Counted from the first letter of the stretch, positions 1 to 6,660 are shown. The stretch: DNA of 8,338 nucleotides from CALAED01 sp937891035 (GCA_035642125.1 DASQSZ010000243.1:1-8338); one strand, 5' to 3'. A program made the numbers and translations. The notes: generated by a model from the sequence alone, not told the origin.

Positions 1-136
1 CCAGCCGAGCTTTCCAGAATGCCGCCTGCCGGTCCCATTCACCGGTCGTCTGCAATTTATCCTGATGAGCAAACTGGGCGGCGGTGGCATCGCCCCATTG
101 GCCCAGCACATTTGCCGCGCATTCCTCGAGTGTCAT
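1..136 (-). CDS. Small hypothetical protein, 5' part only
   Basis: The first 45 codons of a minus-strand gene start at the ATG at 136-134 and read without a stop to the left edge. The peptide begins MTLEECAANVLGQWGDA and continues as a soluble, acidic/aromatic sequence with Gln, Trp and Lys. I see no signal peptide, membrane segment or motif and do not recognise the family. A GGAGAG on the minus strand lies about 16 nt before the ATG, which is rather far for a ribosome binding site. About 64% of visible codons end in G or C (29/45), lower than is usual in this window. This could mean a recently acquired or weakly expressed gene. It is divergent from the P450 gene. The rest of the gene lies outside the window, so no function can be given. 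Confidence 0.5.
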   Translation of the reverse strand, partial: MTLEECAANVLGQWGDATAAQFAHQDKLQTTGEWDRQAAFWKARL

Positions 137-156
137 AATAGATGTTCTTTTACTCT

Positions 157-170
157 CCGCGAAAGCGCGG
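157..170. repeat. Short inverted repeat near the start of the left-edge gene
   Basis: CCGCG, an AAAG loop and CGCGG form a perfect 5-bp stem. It lies 21-34 bases upstream of the minus-strand ATG at 136, next to the candidate ribosome binding site. It could be an operator half or a small 5'-leader hairpin. It is short and could be chance. Confidence 0.25.
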
Positions 171-192
171 TAAGAAGAGTTCCTAGAAGCCA

Positions 193-221
193 TTGTGTAT
201 TTAGGCATTTGACTCTAGCAT
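193..221 (+). promoter_or_regulatory. Candidate sigma70-type promoter ahead of the first P450
   Basis: TTGTGT (193-198) and TAGCAT (216-221) are separated by 17 bp. The -10 box matches TATAAT at four of six positions, and the -35 box keeps TTG. It lies in the AT-richer divergent region and would give a leader of about 40 nt before the small ORF at 269 and about 105 nt before the P450 ATG. A TTGACT at 209-214 is a better -35 hexamer but has no -10 at normal spacing. This is a pattern match only. Confidence 0.3.
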
Positions 222-268
222 AAGGACCGGTGCCGCAAAATATTGATATGTTGACCGTCTGAGGAAAC

Positions 269-343
269 ATGGCCTGCTTCGACCGCCGCGACGGGCTTCG
301 ACACGCCGACACCATGGAGAGCGATCAGCTGAGATGGGCGTAA
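269..343 (+). CDS. Possible 24-residue micro-ORF coupled to the P450
   Basis: An ATG at 269 preceded by GAGGAAAC (261-268) opens a 24-codon frame that ends with TAA at 341-343, 10 nt inside the P450 gene. The P450 ATG (334) therefore overlaps its last codons in another frame, an arrangement typical of translational coupling. The peptide starts MACFDRRDGLRHAD and ends QLRWA, with a second in-frame Met at residue 16. Twenty of 24 codons end in G or C, like real genes here. The GAGG-to-ATG spacing is 4 nt, a little short. It could be a regulatory leader peptide, a small precursor peptide for the P450, or a chance frame. Against a known P450-crosslinked peptide class, its C-terminus has only one aromatic residue (Trp23). 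I favour translated leader or chance. Confidence 0.35.
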   Translation: MACFDRRDGLRHADTMESDQLRWA

Positions 344-1635
344 GGGAACAGCTGCTTGGGCAGGGGGGCGAGGAGGATCCCTATCCGGGATACGCGCGGT
401 TGCGCCAGGAGGACCCGGTGTGCCGCGTGCCGTTGCGCGAGGGCGTCGACTGCTGGGTGATCTCGCGGTACGAGGACGCTCGGGCCGCCCTGGCCGATCC
501 GCGGTTGAGCCGCGACCCGCGCGTGGCGTTGCCCGCGTGGCAGGAGGCTGATCGCGGCCGTCCGGTCGAGGACGGCGCCGGGCTCGGCGAGCATCTGCTG
601 ACAAGGGAACCACCCGAGCACACCCGGTTGCGGCGGCTGATCGCCGACGCCTTCACCCAGCGGCGGGCCCAGGCCATGCGGCCCTATGTGCAGGAGGTCG
701 CCGACCGCCTGGTCGACGCCATCGGGCCACGCGGCGAGGCCGAGATCATCGCCGACTTCGCCTACCCGCTGGCGATCACGGTGATCAGCGAGATATTGGG
801 CATTCCAGCGGCCGACCGTGGTTACTTCCGCCAATGGACCAGCGCGGCAGTGCCCGCCGATACCCCCGATACCGCCGAGACGGGCGGGTCGGCCGCGTCG
901 CCCGGCATGCCCGCCGGACCCGCGGCGCCCGTCGGTGCGGACGGCGCACGGCCTGCCGAGACGGCGCCATCGCCGGGCGACTATCTCGACGCCCTCCTGG
1001 CCGCCAAACGCCGACGCCCCGGCGATGATCTGACGAGCAGGCTGGCCGAGGCGGCCGACCAAGGGCAGATCAGCGAGAGCGAGCTACGGTCCATGATCTT
1101 CCTCTTGCTGATCGCCGGGCACGAGGGCACGGTCGGGGTCATCGGCAACGGCGTCCTCGCCCTGCTCGACCACCCCGGCCAGCGCGCGCTCCTCGATCGA
1201 CGGCCTGAGCTGTGGGACGCCGCGGTGGCGGAGATCCTCCGCTACGACGGGCCGATGGAGCTCGCGGCATGGCGCTTCGCGACCGAACCGGTCACGATCG
1301 GCGGCACCCGCATCCCCGCGGGCACCCCCGTGGTGATCGCCCTCGCCGCCGCGCACCGGGACCAAGACCAGTTTGCTGACCCCGACCGCTTCGACATCAC
1401 CCGAACCGGCAACCCCCACCTCGGGTTCGGTCACGGCGTCCACTACTGCGTCGGCGCTCCGCTCGGCCGGTTTGAGGCGCACATCGCCCTGCGCACCCTC
1501 TTCCACCGCCTCCCGGACCTCGCGCTCGCCGGGCCCGCCCGGCCACTTCGCCGCCGGCCCAGCCGCGTCATGCGCACCCTGAGTGAACTGCCCGTCGCCT
1601 TCACGCCCGTTCGCTCACCAAGCGGGCGGAGGTAG
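334..1635 (+). CDS. Cytochrome P450 (bacterial class I, CYP105/CYP107-like), with Gly at the I-helix Thr position
   Basis: A 433-residue soluble haem-thiolate monooxygenase with no signal or membrane anchor; it would need a separate ferredoxin and reductase, neither visible here. It shows the N-terminal DPYPGYARLR segment, the C-helix EHTRLRR (95-101), the K-helix EILR (Glu300, Arg303) and the haem loop FGHGVHYCVGAPLGR with ligand Cys372. The I-helix reads AGHEGTV (261-267). Gly265 sits where most P450s carry the proton-relay Thr of the acid-alcohol pair, while Glu264 is kept. P450eryF (Ala there) is the known precedent for a missing Thr. An Ala/Pro/Gly-rich stretch at about 174-215 replaces the usual F-G region and makes the protein longer than the typical ~400 residues. 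The ATG at 334 is chosen because no ATG or GTG lies between it and the in-frame stop at 244-246; GGAGAG (316-321) is a distant SD. The substrate is unknown. The 3' end overlaps the opposing regulator gene by 21 bp. Confidence 0.93.
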   Translation: MGVREQLLGQGGEEDPYPGYARLRQEDPVCRVPLREGVDCWVISRYEDARAALADPRLSRDPRVALPAWQEADRGRPVEDGAGLGEHLLTREPPEHTRLRRLIADAFTQRRAQAMRPYVQEVADRLVDAIGPRGEAEIIADFAYPLAITVISEILGIPAADRGYFRQWTSAAVPADTPDTAETGGSAASPGMPAGPAAPVGADGARPAETAPSPGDYLDALLAAKRRRPGDDLTSRLAEAADQGQISESELRSMIFLLLIAGHEGTVGVIGNGVLALLDHPGQRALLDRRPELWDAAVAEILRYDGPMELAAWRFATEPVTIGGTRIPAGTPVVIALAAAHRDQDQFADPDRFDITRTGNPHLGFGHGVHYCVGAPLGRFEAHIALRTLFHRLPDLALAGPARPLRRRPSRVMRTLSELPVAFTPVRSPSGRR

Positions 1636-3882
1636 GACCGGCTCGTTCGCGTTGCCGCGCAGGTAGGCGCGAATGTCCGCGGCCCTGGGGTCGTGGAGTT
1701 GCTCATACATCGCCGCGGCGGCCGACCAGGACCTCCGGGCCTCCTCGGACCGCCCCAGGACGTTCAAGACGTGACCCCGGCGGGCCAGGGCGTCCGCCTC
1801 GCCCCATCGAGACCCCGCCTGGTGACGTGCGTTGAGCGATCGATCGAGGTGGTCGAGCGCCTCCTGATGGCGGCCGGCCCCGGTGTGAATCTCGGCGATC
1901 TTGACCAGGGTCAGGCCCTGGCCGTCGTGGTTCTCGATCTCTTCGAAGATCTTGAGGGAGTCACTGAGCATCCGCAGCGCGTGATCCGTCTGCCGCCGGG
2001 CGGAGTAGACATCGGCCAGGGTGAACAGGGCGGAGGCGCGGCCGTTATGGTCGGCGACCTCGGTGAAGACGAACAGCGCTTGCTGCGCGTACGTGCGCGC
2101 CTCCTCGGGGCGTCCCTGGTCGATGGCGAGGAAGCCGAGCCCGGCCAGCGTCCACCCTTCGCCGTGCCGGTCGCCCACCTCCCGGCGGATGGTCAGAGCG
2201 TGCTCGAAGAGGTCCTGCGCGTCGTCGTAGCGGCGGAGCCAGCGGTGCGCCTCGGCGCGACTCGTCTGCACCCAGCCCTCGGCATAGGGATCTTCGGCGG
2301 CGCGGGTCGCCTCGTAGGCCAGCGTGGTGGCGGCCAGCCACATGTGCCCGGAGTTGCGGAGCAGCCGGTGGTAGTCGAACAGCGCCACGGCGAGCTTCCA
2401 CGCGGTGTCGTACAGCTTGGCGTCGACGGCGAGCCCGATGATCGGCTCGAAATTCGCCGCCTCACCGTCGCACCACCGCAGCGCCGCCCGGTCGTTGTCG
2501 AACGTCAGCGGAACGACATCCGCCGCCACCGGTGGCAGTTCGAGCGGGTTGAGCCGGAACGGGGCCAAGGCCCGGCCGGCGGCGGCCGCGGTATGCAGGT
2601 ACCAGTTGGTCAACCGGCCCACGGCATGCAGCCGTTCGGCCGGGTCGCCGGCCTTGACGCGTTCGGTCGCGTAGTGCCGTAACAGATCATGGAATCGGTA
2701 TCTGCCGCCGGGCGCGGCGTTGAGCAGGTGAAAGTCGCAAAGCGTCTCCAGCACGCGCCGCGTCTGTACGGTCGGCGTCCCGGCCAGGGCGGCGACGGCG
2801 TCCACGCTCACATTCGCGCCGGGATGGAGGGCGAGTAGTTGGAACACCCGCGCCTCCGCGTCCCCGAGATCGCGAAACGACCATTCGAACACTTCGCGCA
2901 CCGGGATGGCGTCATCCATCGCCAGCGCGTCCAGGCGGCGCTGCTCGGCGGTCAGTTCCTCGACGAGTTCGCTCAGCGGGCGGTGCGGATGGGCGGCCAC
3001 CCGCTCGCCGGCGATGCGCAACGCCAACGGCAAATGCCCGCATTCCTCGGCGAGGACGCGCAGCGCCGGCGCCTCCGCGTCCGCCCGGGCGTCCCCGATC
3101 ACCTCGCGCAGCACCTTCGTGGACTCGGCCGGCGTCAACACGCCGAGCACGATCCGTACGACGCCGACTCGCATCGACAATCCGACCAGCCGGCGGCGGC
3201 TGGTCACGAGCACCCCGCAGCCGGCCGATCCGGGCAACAGCGGTTCGACCTGCACGGAGGAGGCGGCGTTGTCCAGCACGATCAGTACCTCGCGAGAGGC
3301 CAAGAGCGATCGGTACAAGGCGGACCGCTGGTCATCGCCCACCGGGACCTCGCTGGCCGAGACGCCGAGGGCGATCAGGAACTCCTCGAGCACGTCATAA
3401 GGCCGCCGTGGACCGGCCTCACGGGAATGCCCCTGCAGGTCGACATAGAGCTGGCCATCGGCAAAGGCCCGCGTCTTCGATGTCACCAACGCGTGCGCGC
3501 CGTGCAGCGCGGTGGAGGTCTTGCCGACCCCGGGCAGTCCTTCGATCGCGACGACGCGCAACGTATCGGTCGGGTGGGTCTCGATGAGAGCCCGCCGTAT
3601 CCGGGCCAGTTCCTCGGCGCGGCCGACGAATCCGGCGGGTGCGGCCGGCAGCTGTGCCGGACGCCGCTCCTGCCGGATGCCGGCGAGCGCGATCAGGCTC
3701 CCGCGTGCCCTCAGCACCTCGTCACAGCGCCGGACGAGTTCGGCCGATGGCGTCGCCCCGTGCCTGACCTTGCTCAGCCAACTCGGGTCATAGAACGTCA
3801 GCTCCGCCAGCTTCCGCCATGACAGGCCACGCTTATCCAGTAGTCTCTGCAATTCCTCAACAAACGGTGAGGACGACGACAT
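1615..3882 (-). CDS. XRE-type HTH / NB-ARC (STAND) ATPase / TPR regulator
   Basis: A 755-residue cytoplasmic regulator. Residues about 7-60 form an XRE helix-turn-helix (LSWRKLAELTFYDPSWLSKV). The NB-ARC ATPase follows: FVGRAEEL (85-92), Walker A GLPGVGKT (115-122), Walker B VLIVLDNA (199-206, Asp204), LVTSRRR (225-231), GHLPLAL (282-288) and an MHD-like FHDL (397-400). From about 535 to 730 there are five TPR-like repeats at ~40-residue spacing. This resembles the ATPase-TPR part of AfsR-type regulators, with an XRE head instead of a SARP/BTAD domain. By family knowledge such proteins bind ATP, oligomerise on sensing a ligand or partner through the TPRs, and control transcription; the target here is unknown. 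The ATG at 3882 has AGGGG 4-8 nt upstream. Its 3' end runs 21 bp into the convergent P450 gene, which suggests the two transcripts overlap. The inverted repeat at 3900-3928 may serve autoregulation. Confidence 0.92.
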   Translation of the reverse strand: MSSSSPFVEELQRLLDKRGLSWRKLAELTFYDPSWLSKVRHGATPSAELVRRCDEVLRARGSLIALAGIRQERRPAQLPAAPAGFVGRAEELARIRRALIETHPTDTLRVVAIEGLPGVGKTSTALHGAHALVTSKTRAFADGQLYVDLQGHSREAGPRRPYDVLEEFLIALGVSASEVPVGDDQRSALYRSLLASREVLIVLDNAASSVQVEPLLPGSAGCGVLVTSRRRLVGLSMRVGVVRIVLGVLTPAESTKVLREVIGDARADAEAPALRVLAEECGHLPLALRIAGERVAAHPHRPLSELVEELTAEQRRLDALAMDDAIPVREVFEWSFRDLGDAEARVFQLLALHPGANVSVDAVAALAGTPTVQTRRVLETLCDFHLLNAAPGGRYRFHDLLRHYATERVKAGDPAERLHAVGRLTNWYLHTAAAAGRALAPFRLNPLELPPVAADVVPLTFDNDRAALRWCDGEAANFEPIIGLAVDAKLYDTAWKLAVALFDYHRLLRNSGHMWLAATTLAYEATRAAEDPYAEGWVQTSRAEAHRWLRRYDDAQDLFEHALTIRREVGDRHGEGWTLAGLGFLAIDQGRPEEARTYAQQALFVFTEVADHNGRASALFTLADVYSARRQTDHALRMLSDSLKIFEEIENHDGQGLTLVKIAEIHTGAGRHQEALDHLDRSLNARHQAGSRWGEADALARRGHVLNVLGRSEEARRSWSAAAAMYEQLHDPRAADIRAYLRGNANEPVLPPPAW

Positions 3883-3899
3883 ATGCCCCTGACCAAAGG

Positions 3900-3928
3900 T
3901 TTTCCACAGGACGCCGAGGCGTGGAAAA
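3900..3928. promoter_or_regulatory. Inverted repeat just upstream of the regulator gene, candidate operator
   Basis: TTTTCCAC (3900-3907) and GTGGAAAA (3921-3928) are perfect 8-bp arms 13 bp apart. A second, overlapping perfect stem, ACGCC-GA-GGCGT, lies at 3911-3922. The element sits 18-46 bp before the ATG of the XRE-NB-ARC gene. It could be a dimer binding site for that XRE protein or a 5'-leader hairpin that can switch between two stems. No direct evidence picks between them. Confidence 0.4.
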
Positions 3929-4323
3929 GAAAACTATTGACACCGATCGTATCGAGGGTGCGAAGGAGTTGACCCGGGCCCCGCGGCATCGGCCAGGCGG
4001 CGCTCCTCGCGAACGGCCGCCGGCCCGCGCCGTACGGGCAGGCGCCCTACGGGCGGCACACGCTTGCTAGGGGAAGCCGCCGGGGCCGGTTGGCGAACGA
4101 AGTCGGCGGCCGGACTATGTAAGTGTGCGCCGGCAATCGTCTGTGCCGGCCTCCGTATCGTCAACAGTCGCCACCTGCCCCCTTCGCCGTCTTGTGTGAC
4201 CGACCTCGCTGACGCCATGCCCATCGTAGGATTCGAGACTACGCGAATATTTTGCGATTTACCGCCATCTTGACGCCATATAGCCCAAGTCCGAGCCGGA
4301 CGAAGCCCGTCCGTTCAGAGATC

Positions 4324-4330
4324 GGGAGGA
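4324..4330 (+). promoter_or_regulatory. Ribosome binding site fixing the TTG start of the lipoprotein gene
   Basis: GGGAGGA lies 6 nt before the TTG at 4337. This strong SD, together with the lipoprotein signal peptide that begins directly at that codon, supports a TTG start. Confidence 0.8.
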
Positions 4331-4336
4331 ACCGCA

Positions 4337-5395
4337 TTGCGACGTGCGGTAAAGCTGTGCGCCTTCGCACTATCAGGAACGATGCTCGTGGGCGGCGCCG
4401 CCGCCTGCGGTGGCCAAAAGACCACCAGCGGTGACGCCGGAGGCGGCGAAAAGAAGGCCGTGAAGGTGGGATTGGCCTTCGATATCGGCGGCCGAGGGGA
4501 CCGTTCCTATGACGACGCCGCCGCGGCCGGGCTCGATCGCGCCAGATCCGAGCTCGATATCCAGACGAAGGAGCTATCGGCCAAGCCTGACGAGCCCGAC
4601 TCCGACAAACTGGGGCGGCTGCGCCTGATGGCACGGAGCGGGTTCAACCCCGTCATCGGCGTCGGCACGCTCTACACCGCGTCGGTGTTAAAGGCCGCCA
4701 AAGAGTTTCCGAACACCAAGTTCCTGGTGGTCGACGCCGACCAGTGCAAGGTGACCGGCGCCAATGTCCAGGGCGCCTGTTTCGCCGAGGAGCAGGGTTC
4801 CTACCTTGTCGGCGCCGCGGCCGCCCTCAAGTCCAGGACCGGTACGATCGGATTCATCGGTGGCGTCAACATTCCGGTCATCCAGAAGTTCTACGCCGGT
4901 TATGCCGCCGGGGCCAAGGCGGTCAAGCCGGGCATCAAAATCCTGACGCCCAAGTATCTCACCCAGCCACCGGATTTCGGCGGGTTCAAAGATCCCGCAC
5001 TGGGCTCCGAGGCGGCGAGCGGCGAACTGGACGCCGGCGCGGATGTGATCTACCACGCGGCCGGCGGTTCCGGCATCGGCGTGATTAAGACGACCGCGAA
5101 GGCGCGGAAGCTGGCCATCGGCGTCGACGCCGACCAGTATCGCCAGACCGCGCTGGGCGACGCGAGAAACTACATCCTCACCTCTATGGTGAAGCGCGTC
5201 GACGTCGCGGTGTACGACTTCATCGTCGCGGTCGTCGAAGGCCGATTCACCGCCGGCACCAAGATGTACGACCTGTCCAATAACGGCGTTGACTATGCCA
5301 CCTCGGGAGGTCGCGTCGATGACATCAAGGCCCGGCTCGACGCGCTGAAGAAAGCCATTGTCGACGGCAGGGTGACCGTTCCGGTCAGCACGTGA
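4337..5395 (+). CDS. BMP/PnrA-like substrate-binding lipoprotein
   Basis: A 352-residue exported lipoprotein of the BMP family (Med, TmpC/PnrA type), periplasmic-binding-protein fold. The signal peptide is basic (MRRAVK) then hydrophobic and ends in a GGAAAC lipobox with Cys24 as the lipidation site; a Gly/Lys-rich linker follows. Family landmarks are VGLAFDIGGRGDRSYDDAA (44-62), EEQGSYLVGAAAA (151-163), GFIGGVNIPVIQKFYAGY (172-189), GVDADQ (262-267) and LTSMVKRVDVAVYD (281-294). Known members bind purine nucleosides and feed RbsA/RbsC-like ABC transporters. No ATPase or permease gene adjoins it, so it is either an orphan receptor for a remote transporter or a sensor. The start is TTG, with GGGAGGA upstream. 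The ligand is not shown by the sequence, so nucleoside binding is inference. It is divergent from the NB-ARC regulator and convergent with the second P450. Confidence 0.9.
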   Translation: MRRAVKLCAFALSGTMLVGGAAACGGQKTTSGDAGGGEKKAVKVGLAFDIGGRGDRSYDDAAAAGLDRARSELDIQTKELSAKPDEPDSDKLGRLRLMARSGFNPVIGVGTLYTASVLKAAKEFPNTKFLVVDADQCKVTGANVQGACFAEEQGSYLVGAAAALKSRTGTIGFIGGVNIPVIQKFYAGYAAGAKAVKPGIKILTPKYLTQPPDFGGFKDPALGSEAASGELDAGADVIYHAAGGSGIGVIKTTAKARKLAIGVDADQYRQTALGDARNYILTSMVKRVDVAVYDFIVAVVEGRFTAGTKMYDLSNNGVDYATSGGRVDDIKARLDALKKAIVDGRVTVPVST

Positions 5396-5400
5396 CCTCA

Positions 5401-5431
5401 GGCCGGCCGCCCCGGCCACGGGCGGCCGGTC
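5401..5431. terminator. GC-rich hairpin between convergent genes, probable terminator
   Basis: CCGGCCGCCC (5403-5412) and GGGCGGCCGG (5420-5429) form a perfect 10-bp stem with a 7-nt loop, extendable by one G-U and one G-C pair to 5401-5431. It starts 6 bases after the lipoprotein stop and lies 42 bases beyond the stop of the opposing P450, so it could end transcripts from both sides. There is no U-tract on either strand, as is common in actinomycetes. Confidence 0.65.
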
Positions 5432-5484
5432 ACCACATGACGGGACAGCCGCCGTCTACGGGCAGCCGCCGGTCACCACATGAC
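5425..5484. repeat. 17-bp direct repeat, 43 bp apart, duplicating the second P450's last codons
   Basis: GCCGGTCACCACATGAC occurs at 5425-5441 and 5468-5484 without mismatch. The right copy encodes, on the minus strand, the final Val-Met-Trp-stop of the second P450. The left copy repeats those codons outside the gene, and weaker similarity with small gaps continues to its right. It looks like the remnant of a tandem duplication of the gene's 3' end or the tail of a lost paralogue. Confidence 0.7.
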
Positions 5485-6657
5485 AGGCAGCGACGTCACG
5501 CCGTGGATGACGTTGTGGGCGCGCAGCGGCACGGAGGCCAGCGGGTCGGCCAGCCGCAGCCCGGGGAACCTGCGAAGCAAAGCCGGGTAGGCGATCCGCA
5601 GTTCCGCTCTGGCCAGCGGCGCGCCGAGACAGTGATGCACCCCGTGTCCGAAGGCGAGGTGCGCGCTCACCGGCCGGGTCACGTCCAGAGCGTCGGGATC
5701 GGCGAGCAGCCCCGGATCTCGGCCGGCTGCCGACAGGGAAACGATCACCAGTTCTCCCGCGCCGATGACCTGGCCCGCGAGCTCGACCCGTTCGGTGGTG
5801 ACGCGGAAGCCGGCCTGGACGACGCTGAGGTAGCGCAGGAGTTCGTCGACGGCGGTGTCGAGGTGTTCGGGACGGTCCCGGACGATGCGCAGCTGGTCGG
5901 GATGGCGAAGCAGGGCCAGCGTGCCAAGGGCGAGCGTGTTCGCGGCGCTCTCGTACCCGGCGAGCAGCAGCAGCGTTCCGATGCCGGCCAGTTCGTCGGT
6001 GCTCAGCTCGTTTCCGTGCGCCCGGCAAAGGGCGCCCAAGATCCCCGTTGTGTCCGGTTCGGCCCGGGCGCGGGCCACCAGGCCGGCCATGTAGGCCCGC
6101 GATTCGGCCAGGACGGCCGTCCGCTTGTCCGGCGGCGCGGCGAGGTCGGTCAGGCCGTCCACGCGGCGCTGGAAGTCGGCCCGGTCCTCGTAGGGGACGC
6201 CGAGGAGCTCACAGATCGTCAGCGCGGGGACCGGGAGAGCGAAGGCGCGGACCAGGTCGGCCGGGGGACCGGTACGCGCCATCGCGTCCAGGTGTTCCTC
6301 GACGATCGCTTCGATCCGCGGCCGCAGGCGGTCTATCCGCCGCACGGTGAACTCGGGTGTCAGCATCCGGCGCAGCCGGGTGTGCTCGGGCGGGTCCACG
6401 AAGAGCAGGTCGCCGGCGATGGATTGGCCGGCGCCCACGCCTCCCATGAGGTCCCGCGGCAGCGCGCTGCTGAAGCGCCCGGGGTCGGCGAGCACCTCCC
6501 GTACGTCCCGCGAGCGGGTCACGAGCCAGGCCTCGCCGCCGAACGGCGCGGGGACGCGACGGATCGCCGCCTGGTCGTGCGGCCGCGTGGTGCCCGGATC
6601 GGGATCGAACTCGCCGCGCCGGCTTAAGTAGGGCGGTACGGGGGGTGCGTCGGTCAT
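5473..6657 (-). CDS. Cytochrome P450 (bacterial class I), AGYES I-helix
   Basis: A 394-residue soluble P450 of normal length with no membrane anchor. Landmarks are DPPEHTRLRRML (88-99, C-helix), LLLLAGYESAANT (229-241, I-helix), ELLR (Glu272, Arg275) and the haem loop FGHGVHHCLGAPLAR with ligand Cys343. In the I-helix the acid is Glu236, and Ser237 replaces the usual Thr but keeps a hydroxyl. The ATG at 6657 is chosen over an upstream in-frame start at 6810 because AGGAGGAGG lies 3-11 nt before it and the extra 51 residues would be Arg/Gly/Pro-rich with no family similarity. Redox partners are not in the window. The substrate is unknown; the sequence is that of a typical tailoring or xenobiotic P450 of actinomycetes. 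It is clearly different from the P450 at 334-1635 and not a recent copy. It is preceded by a tandem-repeat region and transcribed toward the hairpin at 5401-5431. Confidence 0.93.
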   Translation of the reverse strand: MTDAPPVPPYLSRRGEFDPDPGTTRPHDQAAIRRVPAPFGGEAWLVTRSRDVREVLADPGRFSSALPRDLMGGVGAGQSIAGDLLFVDPPEHTRLRRMLTPEFTVRRIDRLRPRIEAIVEEHLDAMARTGPPADLVRAFALPVPALTICELLGVPYEDRADFQRRVDGLTDLAAPPDKRTAVLAESRAYMAGLVARARAEPDTTGILGALCRAHGNELSTDELAGIGTLLLLAGYESAANTLALGTLALLRHPDQLRIVRDRPEHLDTAVDELLRYLSVVQAGFRVTTERVELAGQVIGAGELVIVSLSAAGRDPGLLADPDALDVTRPVSAHLAFGHGVHHCLGAPLARAELRIAYPALLRRFPGLRLADPLASVPLRAHNVIHGVTSLPVMW

Positions 6658-6660
6658 TGG

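Larger units (their letters stand above)
3883..4336. other. 454-bp divergent intergenic region, no convincing gene
   Basis: This gap holds the promoters of two divergent genes. Besides the inverted repeat at 3900-3928 it contains a perfect TTGACA at 3937-3942, without a good -10 box at 16-18 bp on the plus strand. TACGGGC occurs twice (about 4033 and 4048), and GCCGCCG/CGGCGGC arms lie at 4076-4082 and 4104-4110. An AT-richer patch at about 4241-4290 is the likely place for the promoter of the lipoprotein gene, but I cannot assign boxes with confidence. Short open frames here (up to ~96 codons) have Arg/Pro-rich, low-information translations and are not called. I see no tRNA or riboswitch. 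Confidence 0.5.

Noticed and set aside
1693..3822. Two long plus-strand open frames (about 329 and 327 codons) opposite the NB-ARC regulator
   Set aside because: They mirror a gene with intact XRE, NB-ARC and TPR motifs and show no motifs of their own.
3900..3928. DnaA-box-like sequences (TTTTCCACA and its inverted partner)
   Set aside because: Each differs from the consensus, there are only two, and no dnaA, dnaN or AT-rich unwinding region is near; an operator-like inverted repeat explains them better.
3934..4224. Minus-strand frame of 96 codons in the divergent intergenic region
   Set aside because: The translation is Arg/Pro-rich, lacks a motif, and has no good ribosome binding site; the region is better explained as promoter DNA.
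5392..6627. Open frame of 411 codons on the plus strand opposite the second P450
   Set aside because: It is the mirror frame of a clear P450 with all family motifs; its translation has no recognisable domain, as expected from GC-rich antisense frames.
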